A DNA stretch of 64,000 bases, from contig NC_063172.1 in the NCBI RefSeq assembly GCF_023159225.1, positions 47,409,068 to 47,473,067 of the forward strand. Reading direction: 5' to 3'. The notes beneath the pieces were generated by a model that saw nothing but the letters and a program-made list of their open reading frames with translations, had not been told where the DNA came from and did no database searches. Origin of the DNA: Perognathus longimembris pacificus (lineage: Eukaryota > Chordata > Mammalia > Rodentia > Heteromyidae). Position numbers and translations under genes: made by a program. Positions 34,738 through 44,695 of the stretch are shown here, piece after piece; the stretch's first letter is position 1; the number at the start of each line of letters is the position of its first letter.

Positions 34738-35374
34738 CCAGGTTCCAGTGGTCCCCACTTTAACTTGTAGTACATTTTCGAAGACCAGCAGTTGATAGCT
34801 GAAACCACAGATAGTAATGAAGGCCATAATTCAGTGCTTTTCTTCCCCCCATCTCAACTAAGTAGTTATTACTTACCATGGCTATAACTTTTACAGTTCG
34901 AAGTGTGACAGAAACAGCAGCAAAAATTTATTTTTCCTTCAACATAGTTTCATGCTAAATTTATTTTTTAATCATAGACCTTAACCAATTCAACACACAA
35001 TTTCTTTTACTTTCCTTCTTGAGAATTTTCACCATTTCTCTTAAAGAAAGCACCTTTGGACTTAACTTTTGAATATCTAAAATGACAACTTTCTTATTCT
35101 TGTGTTTAGAGACATTCTTAAGTAATTAAACACATGCATTGCAACATGAGTGTGGGAATCCTAGAACTGAGGTCCATATTAAATGACTACCACCCAAGTA
35201 GAACATATAATATGGACATGCAGGACAAAAGGAAGGCCAGGGAAGTTTTATTATGTTGTTTAGAGCTGCATGCACTTTAAAACATGAATCGCACATTTCT
35301 GGAATTTTTTATTTAATGTTTTTGATTGTGGTTGACTGCAGGTATGGAAAGCAAAGAAAGCAAAAATGCAGAAA
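34738..35374. mobile_element. Tigger-like (Tc1/mariner/pogo) DNA transposon fossil
   Basis: AGTTGATAGCTGAAACCACA (34790), TTAAAGAAAGCACCTTTGG (35041), ATTCTTGTGTTTAGAGACAT (35096) and ATTTCTGGAATTTTTTATTT then GTGGTTGACTGCAGG (35296-35343) fall in the same order as a non-autonomous Tigger-family element I remember. No transposase frame survives. Confidence 0.6.
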
Positions 35375-35496
35375 AAGTAAACTGGTGTATTAGAATAAGT
35401 CCTTGAGGGTCTCTGTAAATTCTCCCTGGATCTTCCATCTGCTTACAGCCTTCAGTGGTTAACTCACACTTTTCTTGGGTTAGAAAAACCTGTGCA

Positions 35497-36086
35497 GGCT
35501 GGTAATATGGCCTAGCGGCAAGAGTGCTTGCCTTGTATACATTAAAGCACTGGGTTCGATCCCCCAACACCACATACATAGAAAACGGCCAGAAGTGGCG
35601 CTGTGGCTCAAGTGGTAAAGCAAAAAGAAGACAGAGACAGTGCTCAGGCCCTGAGTCCAAGGCCCAGGACCTGCAAAAAACAAACAAACAAAAAAGCCTA
35701 AACAAACCAGAACTGTCACTGTGGCTCAAAATGGCAGAGTGCTAGGCTTGAGCACAAAGAGGCTCAGAAACAGTACCCAGGCCCTGAATTCAAGCCCCAT
35801 AAACAAAAATTAAATAAATAAAGGATTATATAGCTAACATTTTATTTATTTATTTATTTATTTTGGCCAGTCCTTGGCCTTGGACTCAGGGCCTGAGCAC
35901 TGTCCCTGGCTTCTTCCCGCTCAAGGCTAGCACTCTGCCACTTGAGCCGCAGCGCCGCTCCTGGCCATTTTCTGTATATGTGGTGCTGGGGAATCGAACC
36001 TAGGGCCTTGTGTATCCGAGGCAGGCATTCTTGCCACTAGGCTATATCCCCAGCCCTATAGCTAACATTTTAAAAAAAAAGAAAAG
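35497..36086 (+). mobile_element. Compound (trimeric) SINE: IDL-Geo plus a second Geo monomer, split by a nested SINE
   Basis: An IDL-Geo unit (35497-35697) is followed by a second Geo-type monomer (about 35702-35826: GTGGCTCAAAATGGCAGAG through GAATTCAAGCCCC) and an A-rich tail that resumes at 36073-36086 after a nested antisense IDL-Geo. The outer duplication AAAAACCTGTGCA (35484-35496) versus AAAAGCCTGTGCA (36087-36099) matches 12 of 13. This suggests that all three monomers inserted as one transcript. The first Geo half has lost about 15 nt near TGGTAAAGCAAAAAG. Confidence 0.72.
35845..36056 (-). mobile_element. IDL-Geo SINE nested inside the compound SINE
   Basis: The antisense dimer has a (TTTA)n tail complement instead of plain poly(T). 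It is flanked by a perfect 16-bp duplication, TATAGCTAACATTTTA (35829-35844 and 36057-36072). It postdates the element it interrupts. Confidence 0.9.
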
Positions 36087-36639
36087 AAAAGCCTGTGCAA
36101 AGTGCTCCTTGGCAGAGCTTCCCTGGCCTATTTCCTAACATGATCACAACTCAGTTATTTACTCCACTTAAGTCTCTGACATTATTCTAAGTACTTGATA
36201 AGGATACATACTTCAATTGTAGCACTTTTAAACTTGAGCTTGTGCATCCCAGCACCTAGACTTCAGTTTCCTCATGGAGACTCAGCATACTCAGGTTTCT
36301 GTACAGACAGCAGCTTATCTGAGGGTCCTCCTTTCCAGTACTTCTAAAACACATGACTACAATAACTCACATTATTGTATATTTTGTATTCTATGTCCAC
36401 CTATTGTTTGTTTATTCCTTTTCAGTGAAATAGCAAAACTTTGTTGCTTTCCTTAATTATAAAGGGACATATATTTGTTCAGCAAATACTTATTAAATAA
36501 ATTAGTAATACATAATTACATATTTTATCTTAGTTACATATATTTCCATATATTTATATTAAAACATCACCCTTTTATGTGCATTAATGAGGAATGAAAT
36601 AAAGATTTTTGATTATTGAATAAAATTTGTCAATTTCTA

Positions 36640-36745
36640 ATTTGTGTGAATTTTAAACTCTTCTATAGAGTGGAGATAATGATATTTTCCCTTCTAGGAA
36701 TAATTAGAGCATTAAATGAGATAATAAGAATGGCTTGGACTCCCC
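36640..36745 (+). mobile_element. MIR remnant
   Basis: GGAGATAATGATATTTTCCC, TTAGAGCATTAAATGAGAT and AATAAGAATGGC resemble the central-to-3' part of MIR. Confidence 0.5.
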
Positions 36746-37084
36746 CTACTGTGGCATCTTTATCTAAGTCTTTATGTGGCATTTCATACAGGAAAAGCAT
36801 TTTTGCTTTGTTGAGATCTAGATGATTCATTCTGTATAAGTTTTTAAATATTAAAAAGACTGGCCAACATTAATTTAGGTTTCATTATTAGCTTTGTCCT
36901 CTTAGCATGGTTATCAGTAACATGGTTGAAAAAATTGGAAATAGGTTCAAGATTGTAGATGCTAAAAATCCAGAGAACAACCAACTCTGGTTATGATAAC
37001 TACATTTTTACATATATTTGATAGCTAGAACATGATCCAAAGTAATTGTTACACAGAAGGAAATAACCGATACTTCCAACATGA

Positions 37085-37262
37085 TGCTAGTTAGCTTATA
37101 TTATATTATTTCACCTAGATCTAAAAAAATCCAAACAAGTGCTTATTATTGTCTTCTTATATAAATGTTGAAGTGGAGTCTCAAAGAAGTTATATAAATT
37201 TCTTAAATTTACAGAGCTAAAATGATGTAGTCAGTATGCAAATGGAAAGTTAGAAATTCATG
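37085..37262 (-). mobile_element. MIR remnant, antisense
   Basis: TTATTTCACCTAGATCT, TGAAGTGGAGTCTCAAAGAA and TTACAGAGCTAAAATGATG follow the MIR order on the complement. Confidence 0.5.
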
Positions 37263-39118
37263 ATCTTTTTATTATACATTTTAAGTATTGTCCTAAAATG
37301 TTTAAACAAACACAGTCAGATTAAAAATGAGGGTTAAACCACAAGGAGATAAATTTGATTTTATCTATAGGATATTTGATAAGGCTGTCAGAAATTGATT
37401 ACTAAAGCTCAGATTGTGTTATTAATATGATATATAGAGATAGAAGAAATAACCTGGATGTAGACTGTTCTGGTCAGGTCATCCCTGGAATTATGGAGGG
37501 ATCATACAATAAAAGGTATAGATAAACATAAAATTATCCCAGGGAATACAATCAAAATGTTTGTTAGGATTGGGGATGTGTAAATTGAAAGACTGATTTC
37601 ATAAAGGCCAGAAATTTTACTGATTCAGTTGGGGCTCCAAGTGAAACTATGTTAACAGTCAGAAGCTATGCTTTTATTTTTTTTTAGTTTTTTGTTTTGC
37701 TGTTGTTGTTTGTTTATTTTAGGTGAAATTTGCTGCACCAGAAGTTACTAAGTTCTCTATCACTGGGAGCGTTCAAGGGGGAGAGAGGTGAGGAATAGGC
37801 AAAGGGTCCTGTGAAAAAGACTGCCAGTCTGCACCCACCCTTTAGAGATCTTAAGATCAATAATTAGGTAGCTATCTTATCCTGTTTATAAGGACAAATA
37901 TATATTTAATTAAAATGTTTTGTGAGTGACAGGTGAGGTCTCTCCTTTTTTTTTTTTCACAACAGAGTTGGATTGGGGCCTGAACCCTTGAGAAATTCAA
38001 GATACTATGTAGTGTCAATTACTGAAGAGCAAACTGGGTCAAGGAGACAGAGAGTATTATTTCTTTGGGTGGGGGTGGGGAGGGAATCCTTGGATTTGAA
38101 TTCTGGGCCTGACATTGTTCCTAAGCTTCTTTGGCTTAGGCTGGTGCTCTATCATGTGAGCCACAGCACCATTTCTGGATTTTTCTGAGTAGTTTATTGG
38201 AGATGGGAGCCTTATGGACTTTCCTGACCAGGCTTGCTTCAAACTGCAATCTTCAGATCTCAGCCTTCTGAGTAGCTATGATTATAGCCATGAGACACTG
38301 GCACCTGGCTTAGAAAAAGCTTATTACTTTGTAGTTTCTCTGCTGATTTAGCTAAGTTTTTCTTAGCTCTCAAACCAATAAAGGAGCAAGTACTCATTAG
38401 TGAATAAGTGAAGTTTAATAAAATTTTAAGGGAAAGTGGAAAGGATGCAGAATATATAGTATAGCAAAGCTATGAAACTTGGATAGAACATGTGCCTAAT
38501 TAAAAATATCCTTAAGTAGTTTTTATACTTGGGTATTTGAGTGCCTCATTGACATATTATTGGAGGATTGTTTTTGTTACCTCATAATTGTAAAGCTGAT
38601 TAACACACAGCTGATTGCAGTTTTACTTATTAACATGATCTAAGATGATAAAGTCCACTAACTACTAAGAGAAATGTGAAAAAATATGCGCTTGAGACAA
38701 GTCATTAATGTAGAATTAATCGATGAAGAATTAATGTGAAATTAAGTTTATTTTATTATTTAGATTATATTATACTTTAATTTTATATCATTAAAAATTT
38801 CCCTTTAAGTAGAAAGGACTTTATAAAAGAACTTTGGAACTAAAAATAAATGGAAGAGGAAAATTAATGGGGAAAATACTGAATGAATTAATTTGGAAAC
38901 TACTGTATTGAATAAACCATAAATAAAAGTAATCAGACCTAGAAACTCAACCAAATCCTTGGGAAATCTAGCAGATCTCTTTAAGGAATAAGACATAAAA
39001 TAAAGGTAAGCAATACTAAGAAGAGAAAATATCAACATAGATACAGGTAATATTGATATTAAAAACAAGATTAGTCAAAGAAATCTAAATGAATAGTGTT
39101 AAGGTTGGTTTTGTTTTG
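37263..39118. other. Unassigned AT-rich sequence around one SINE
   Basis: Only the SINE at 38080-38312 is identified. 36100-36639 and 36746-37084 are also unassigned. Confidence 0.5.
38080..38312 (-). mobile_element. 7SL-headed Geo SINE, antisense
   Basis: TTGAATTCTGGGCCTGAC, CATGTGAGCCACAGCACCAT, TTTATTGGAGATGGGAGCC, TGAGTAGCTATGATTATAGC and ACTGGCACCTGGCT lie in antisense order. Confidence 0.75.
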
Positions 39119-39376
39119 CCCAGTATCAACACTTCCTATAAAACTGTCATAATTTAAGCAACATGATGTGCCACAAAGGGACAGAAAGAATGCAATGGAG
39201 AATTTAGTAGTAATTCTTCATGATTAGGAAGCTTTCTAGAGGACAAAGGTGGCATTGTCTGGTGCCGGTAGAGAGAATGGTGCTGAAACAAGAATGATCC
39301 ACTTGGAAAATTATAACATTAGATTCCGAACTTGAACTATAAGACAAGTCCTAATGAATTAAAACCTGACACTAAG
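39119..39376 (+). mobile_element. Ancient L1 ORF2 fragment
   Basis: CTTCCTATAAAACTGTCAT, GACAGAAAGAATGCAATGG, GAATGGTGCTGAAACAA and TTGAACTATAAGACAAG track the ORF2 region around the SWFNYW-type segment of L1. It is very diverged. Confidence 0.5.
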
Positions 39377-39667
39377 CCAGCAATGCAAAAGAAAACCAAA
39401 GGAGTGGAGAACATTATTCTATCCCTTTTTCACCAAATGTATCCATTTGTCTAAGCTGTGTTTTGCCTTCTTGTCAGATGGGTGAAATCGTTAGAGGCTG
39501 AATTCTTTCATTTATTGTTTGTGTGAGTCAGATTTTGATTAATGTCGCAGAAAACAAACAAAAACAAACCAACAACTCCCAGATACCAAGTTTTAAAAGA
39601 AGAAAAAGAACCACAAACAGTACAATAAAATGCCCCTACTTTCCATTTCTTGCAGTTAATTTCGATA

Positions 39668-40478
39668 AATGTCATTTTATTTTATTTATTTCATTACTGT
39701 AAAGGTGCTATAGAGTGGCTCACAGTAAGGTAATGAGTATATTTCTTTTTAAACAATTTTACCTCCTCTCTTGTTTTCGCCTATTTTCCCTCCTCCACCA
39801 CTCTTCTCCCCCCAAGTTGTAAAGTTCATTTCCAACATAGTGTCTATTGAGTACTGTTATTGCATTGGTCCATTCCCCCCATGCCCCTGGCAAATCAGAT
39901 AAACATATATACATGACATAGAGTACTGAAATAAAAAAGTTACCATAGGGAATAAAAGAAAGGGGGAAAAAGAAAGGAAAAAAGAGAAAAACTACAAATG
40001 GTACACTAAGAACAAAACAAAATGAAACAAAAATTCTTCTTTCAATATTTTGCACTTCATTTCAATTAGCATCATTTTATATGGTCTTATGTACATGACT
40101 ATGAACTATTGTGGTCCTCTGCTAGGACTATCCTAGGCGTATACTAATTATTACTTATAAGGGAAATCATGGAGCCTATGTTTCTTTAGATCTGAGTTAC
40201 TTCACTTAATAGGATTTTTTTCCAAGTCTTTCCATTTCCATAAGAATGAGGCAATGTCTTTCTGATGGAAGCATAGTATGCTATTGTGTATATATTCTGC
40301 ATTTTCTTGACCAATTTCTCCACTGTGGGGAATCTGGGTTGATGCCCTATGTTAGCTATGATTGAAAAATACTGTAATGCACCTGGTTATGCTGACGGCT
40401 TTAGTGTGGCTTCATCTGTGGTCATTTGGGTAAATGCCCAGGAGTAGGATTGCTGAGTCATAGGGAAGCTCTCTATGT
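39668..40478 (-). mobile_element. Old L1 3' end, antisense
   Basis: 3'UTR complement (TTTCATTACTGTAAAGGTG, CCCCCCAAGTTGTAAAG) leads to ORF2 C-terminal complement (CAAGTCTTTCCATTTCCATA, GGGGAATCTGGGTTGATG, CATTTGGGTAAATGCCCAGG). A poly-purine patch at 39956-39985 interrupts it. Confidence 0.75.
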
Positions 40479-40489
40479 ATGTAGGATAA

Positions 40490-40934
40490 AGTGTGAGCCA
40501 ATTCATCATTGATACTCAGTAGACACTATGTCAGACATGCTCTGTACAACTTGGGGGAAGGGGGCCTAAGAGGGGGAAAGCTAGCAGAAAATTAGGGGAG
40601 GGGTGATAGTGTTTCCAAAAGAAATGTGTATCAGATGCCAGTGGTTCACAGCTGTAATCCTAACTACTCAGGAGGATGGGATCTGAGAATCACAGTTGGA
40701 AGCCAGCTTGGGCAGGAAAGTCTGTGACATGCTTATCTTCAATAAACTACTCAGAAAAAGCTAGAAGTGGTGCTGTGGCTGGAGTTGAGCACAAAGAGGC
40801 TCAGATACAAAGAGTCCTAGGCCCTGAGTTCAAGCCCCAGGACAGGAAAACAAAAAGAAAACAGAAAAGAAATGTACTCATTACTGGACTTATATAATTA
40901 ACCCCTCTGTGCATTACCTTTACAAAAAAATGTA
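40490..40934 (+). mobile_element. L1 3'UTR end, split by a SINE
   Basis: GTACAACTTGGGGGAAGGGG and AAGAAATGTG (to 40631) continue after the SINE as CTCATTACTGGACTTATATA and TGCATTACCTTTACAAAAAA. It matches the tails at 6.4, 28.9 and 59.8 kb. Confidence 0.7.
40632..40873 (+). mobile_element. 7SL-headed Geo SINE inserted in an L1 3'UTR
   Basis: GCCAGTGGTTCACAGCTGTA through a shortened Geo half (GGAGTTGAGCACAAAGAGGC) to GAGTTCAAGCCCCAGGAC and an A-rich tail. AAAAGAAATGTGTA before it and AAAAGAAATGTA after it form the duplication. Confidence 0.75.
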
Positions 40935-42104
40935 CAAGATGTTTATCCAAGGAAGAAGAAAAGGAAGAGGAGGAGGATACTTCCATAAATGCATACAAGG
41001 TAACCTGATCAAGCCTTCTATCACTCTTCCTCATCCCTTTCCCAACTTCTGAAAATAATTTCAGTAGGTTTCCTTGTTCTATTTTCTATGGATTACTTGT
41101 TGCCATTCATTTTCTTCTTCTTGTTGCAATATATTCCCAGTAGAACCTATTTTATATTCATCAATTATTTTAGCTGATGATTATATAAAAATTTTATATT
41201 GTGTTTGTTTTCAAACATCTTATATTACACTTTAATCAGATTATTACACTTTTGCTCCTTTTCCCCATTCCTTTACTCCTTTGTTATTCAACAGCTTTTA
41301 GTATGTTTACCTAGACTACGCTGTCTTGAAACTCAGATAAAATGTATTTAGCTATTATTCATTCTCTATAATTTTCTTTCCCTATTTCTCCTAAATATGT
41401 TTGATGTTCTAAAGAATGTGAGTAAGGTAAAGCTTCTTGCTATTAAGTGAGCACTGGATGATAGATTCAACTGTAAAAGGAGAAGTTGAAGGTCACAATG
41501 TGATCAACACCTTTAATACCACATGTACTTCAGCATCTCAAGATTCAAAGAAGATAGAGCCAATCCTCTCCATTATCTGGTTCAGAAACTTCAAGATTTG
41601 GAGGTCACATTTCTCCTTCTAGAAGACAATGACCTATTTATGAGAAGAACAGATAATTGAATAAACATGAAAGCTGTTGGTCAACAAAACTCCCTCCATC
41701 CTTGGAAGGAAAAATAGAGAAATATGCATGCACATCTTCCACTGCCTTTCAGAGGATCAGGTCCTCTGTTGGTGATGTGGATGGAGGAGGCTTAAGAATG
41801 TTTCTGGTTTTGGAAGTTCCTTGACTTAAATGACCATTGAAGAGAGTTGGGTCTATGTGCTTTTTATTCTTTTCTAGGTATGCTGTTATTAGTGAAAGCT
41901 AAATACAATCCTCAATAATTCTTTTAATGATAGCTTCCTTTTTCATACAAAGGTTATTGAATACCCCAAATGTACTACATGTTGAAAATATAAGACACTA
42001 TCTCTGCCAAGAAATGCATATCATTGTGAGTTATTGCAAAAATGAAAAGCCATCATGAAACTCAGAAATCATCCACTAAGCCTGGTATTTGGGCTTTTCC
42101 AGGT
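40935..42104. other. Unassigned sequence
   Basis: 41430-41650 has a fairly even base composition and a 61-codon frame, but no recognisable product. Confidence 0.5.
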
Positions 42105-42972
42105 AAATTTTTTTTTATTATCAAACTGAATTACAGGGAGTTTACAGTTTCATACCTTAGGCATTGGATACATTTCTTGTACTGTTTGTTACCTTGTCCC
42201 TTGTTCCCCCTCCCTCCTCCCCCTTCCCCCCCCCATGAATTGTTCAGTTCATTTACACCAAACAGTTTTGCAAGTATTGCTTTTGTAGTTGTTTGTCTTT
42301 TTTTAACCCTGTGTCTCTCGAATTTGGTATTCCCTTTCAATTTCCTAGTTCTAATACCAGTATACATGGTTTCCAATATACTCAGATAAGATACAGAGAT
42401 AGTGTAGGTACAACCACAGGAAGGTGATACAGGAATATCATCAATAATAGAGGCTACAGTTACACATAGCATGTTGAAAGTAGTTACAACTGTGATATAA
42501 CAATTGTTTCCATAACATGTTCATTTCACTTAGCATCATCTTATGTGTTCATAAGGGTATAGCTATTGGGCTCTTGTGATCCTCTGCTGTGACTTGCCTA
42601 AACCTGTGCTAATTATTCCCTATAAGGGAGACCATAGAGTCCATGTTTCTTTGGGTCTGGCTCACTTCACTTAGTATAATTTTTTCCAAGTCCTTCCATT
42701 TCCTTACAAATGGGGCAATGTCATTATTTCTGATAGAGGCAGAAATTCCATTGTGTATATATATCACATGTTCTTGATCCATTCGTCTACTGAAGGGCAT
42801 CTGGGTTGGTTCCAGATTCTAGCAATTACAAATTGTGCTGCGATGAACATTGTTGTGCTGGTGGCTTTAGTGTGATTTTGTTTGTGGTCTTTTGGATAGA
42901 TACCTAAAAGTGGGGCTGCTGCGTCATAGGGGAGTTCTATGTTTAGCCTTCTGAGGAATCTCCATACTGCAT
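42105..42972 (-). mobile_element. L1 3' end, 'GNN' lineage, antisense
   Basis: Tail and 3'UTR complement, with a C-rich tract at 42198-42233, lead into ORF2. On the complement the C-terminus ends SLIGNN-stop (42609-42611). Frameshifts occur near 42765-42800. Confidence 0.88.
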
Positions 42973-43136
42973 ACAACATTGAGATTCCATCTCACCCCAG
43001 TAAGAATGTCCTATATCAAGAAAACTAACAATGACAACTGTTGGAGGGGATGTGGCCAAAAGGGAACCCTACTTCATTGCTGGTGGAAATGTAAACATTT
43101 CAGCCACTCTGGCAAGCCGTATGGAGATTCCTCAAT
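42973..43136 (+). mobile_element. Inverted 5' piece of the same L1 (ORF2 zinc-knuckle region)
   Basis: GAGATTCCATCTCACCCCAG to GGAGATTCCTCAATA translates as [20 protein letters not shown], the segment matching residues 1105-1160. It keeps all four Cys/His positions (C-x3-C-x7-H-x4-C). Its opposite orientation and immediate junction fit twin-priming inversion. Confidence 0.75.
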
Positions 43137-43162
43137 ATTTTTTTTAAGAAATTGTGACTTCA

Positions 43163-43196
43163 CTGTACATCAGTTTTATAATAAAAACTTAAAAAA
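43163..43196 (+). mobile_element. Micro-insertion of an L1 3' tail (about 34 bp)
   Basis: CTGTACATCAGTTTTATAAT plus an A-rich end is the last segment of the L1 3'UTR seen at 11346-11372. It is bounded by a perfect 17-bp duplication, AAGAAATTGTGACTTCA (43146-43162 and 43197-43213). This is an extreme 5' truncation. Confidence 0.82.
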
Positions 43197-43247
43197 AAGA
43201 AATTGTGACTTCATAGTTTAAGCATCTATGAATCTGTGTGTGTGAGT

Positions 43248-43484
43248 GTGTGAGTCCTGGGGTCTTGAACTCAGGTCCTGGGCACTGTCCCTAAGCATCT
43301 TTTGCTCAATGCTAACATTCTACCACTTGAGCCACAGCTCTACATTAGGTTTTTTAAGTGGATAACTGGAGAAAAAAAAGTCTCCATGACTTTCCTGCCT
43401 GAGCTGGCTTCGAACTGTGATCCTCTTATCTCAGCCTCTTGAGTAGCTAGGATTATAGGCTTGAACTACCAGCAATAAGCTAAA
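43248..43484 (-). mobile_element. 7SL-headed Geo SINE, antisense
   Basis: GAGTCCTGGGGTCTTGAACT, CCACTTGAGCCACAGCTC, TGGATAACTGGAGAAAAAA and GCTAGGATTATAGGCTTGAA are in order. A short GT run adjoins it at 43233. Confidence 0.78.
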
Positions 43485-43809
43485 TTTTTAAAAAGGTTAT
43501 TAATGATGGGGCTTACTTGACCTTTGGCAATTTTTAGATTTTCAGAGGAAAATAGTTACAATTTTATTATTTAGCCTATCATAACTCATAGTCATAGTTT
43601 TAATTTTGTAGCTTTGAGGTTTCTAAAATTCTTCCTGAGATATTCTGAAAAATGAATTCTGATAATTTAGTGCTACATGCAAAGCATAATTTTGTATATT
43701 TATTTCTTTTCTTTGACCATTACATTGATAATCAGTCCTTTTGTAAATAGATTGTACAATGAATCATCTCCCCCCTCTCTCTTTTTCTTTCTGCTAGAGT
43801 TCTGCAAGT

Positions 43810-44012
43810 TGAGTGTTAGTACTTCATGTCAGCAATCCTAACTACTCAGAAGTCTGAGATCTGAAGGACTGATATCTGAAGCCAGGTCAGGCAGAAAAGT
43901 CTGTAAGGCTTCATCTATGATGAGCCAGCAAAAAGCCAGGCTTTGAACTGGAGGTATGGCTTAAGTCATAGACTCCTAGGGCTACAACTCCCTATAGCTG
44001 GATATACAGTCG
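43810..44012 (+). mobile_element. 7SL-headed Geo SINE, strongly diverged
   Basis: CAGCAATCCTAACTACTCAG, AAGTCTGAGATCTGAAG, GAAGCCAGGTCAGGCAGAAA and a decayed right half (GGTATGGCTTAAGTCATAG). Confidence 0.6.
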
Positions 44013-44450
44013 TATGCCCCATACCTGGCTCTAAATGTTACTATGTATAATCTGTATTATTTGTTACATTCAGACCAACAAAATTATAATAGTGGGGAAG
44101 AGTAGAAATAAATAATTCACTACAGAAGATATGAAAGTCTAAAATGACACAGATTGTTATACTACCTCACTAGAGGCAGACAAATGTTAACAAGACAAGA
44201 TAAACTTTTTCATATTAAAATTGCAGGACGTTAACTTTTGATAATACAGCATGCAAACAAAAGTATGGGAAACATGTAATAATACACATTAGAAAAATTT
44301 TAGAGACAAACAAAATTTAAAAGCAAATAAATTATTTTGTCACAATGTATTTACACCTAGAGAGCTTTAGTGTATGTGGAAATTTAGGAAGTACCTTATA
44401 TAACAATAGACACAAAAGTAAAAAAATAGTACAATTTAAATGTTCACTTA

Positions 44451-44487
44451 TGGCTCCATCGCGAAACGGATAGTGCATTGGACTTCT
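44451..44487 (+). pseudogene. Tail-less 5'-half retrosequence of tRNA-Arg(TCT)
   Basis: The segment starts GGCTCCATCGCG, continues through GGATAGTGCATTGG and stops at ACTTCT, the anticodon triplet of tRNA-Arg(TCT). About 31 of 36 positions match my memory of the mammalian gene. There is no T arm, 3' half or A tail. AAATGTTCACTTA (44438-44450) and AAATGTTTACTAA (44488-44500) match at 11 of 13 and look like an aged target-site duplication. It is not a functional tRNA gene. Confidence 0.75.
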
Positions 44488-44554
44488 AAATGTTTACTAA
44501 GTCAATGACAACATAAATAACTCTCTCCCTACCTATAGAATTCTATATAAGTGA

Positions 44555-44695
44555 CAGGCATGGTGGCACATAGCTGTGATCCAGCACTCAGGAGGTGGAG
44601 GACTGTAAGTTTGAGGCCAGCCTGAGCTTTAAAGGGAGTTTTGGGGTAGCTTGCGTTACATACTAAGGACAAATCTAAAAAAAAAAACAACCCCA
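44555..44695 (+). mobile_element. B1 SINE monomer
   Basis: GACAGGCATGGTGGCACATA, CAGCACTCAGGAGGTGGAG and GTTTGAGGCCAGCCTGAGC, with an A11 tail, match a rodent B1 monomer better than the Geo-linked heads. Confidence 0.8.

Noticed and set aside
44451..44487. A functional tRNA-Arg gene
   Set aside because: The anticodon 3' side, variable loop, T arm and acceptor 3' strand are missing.
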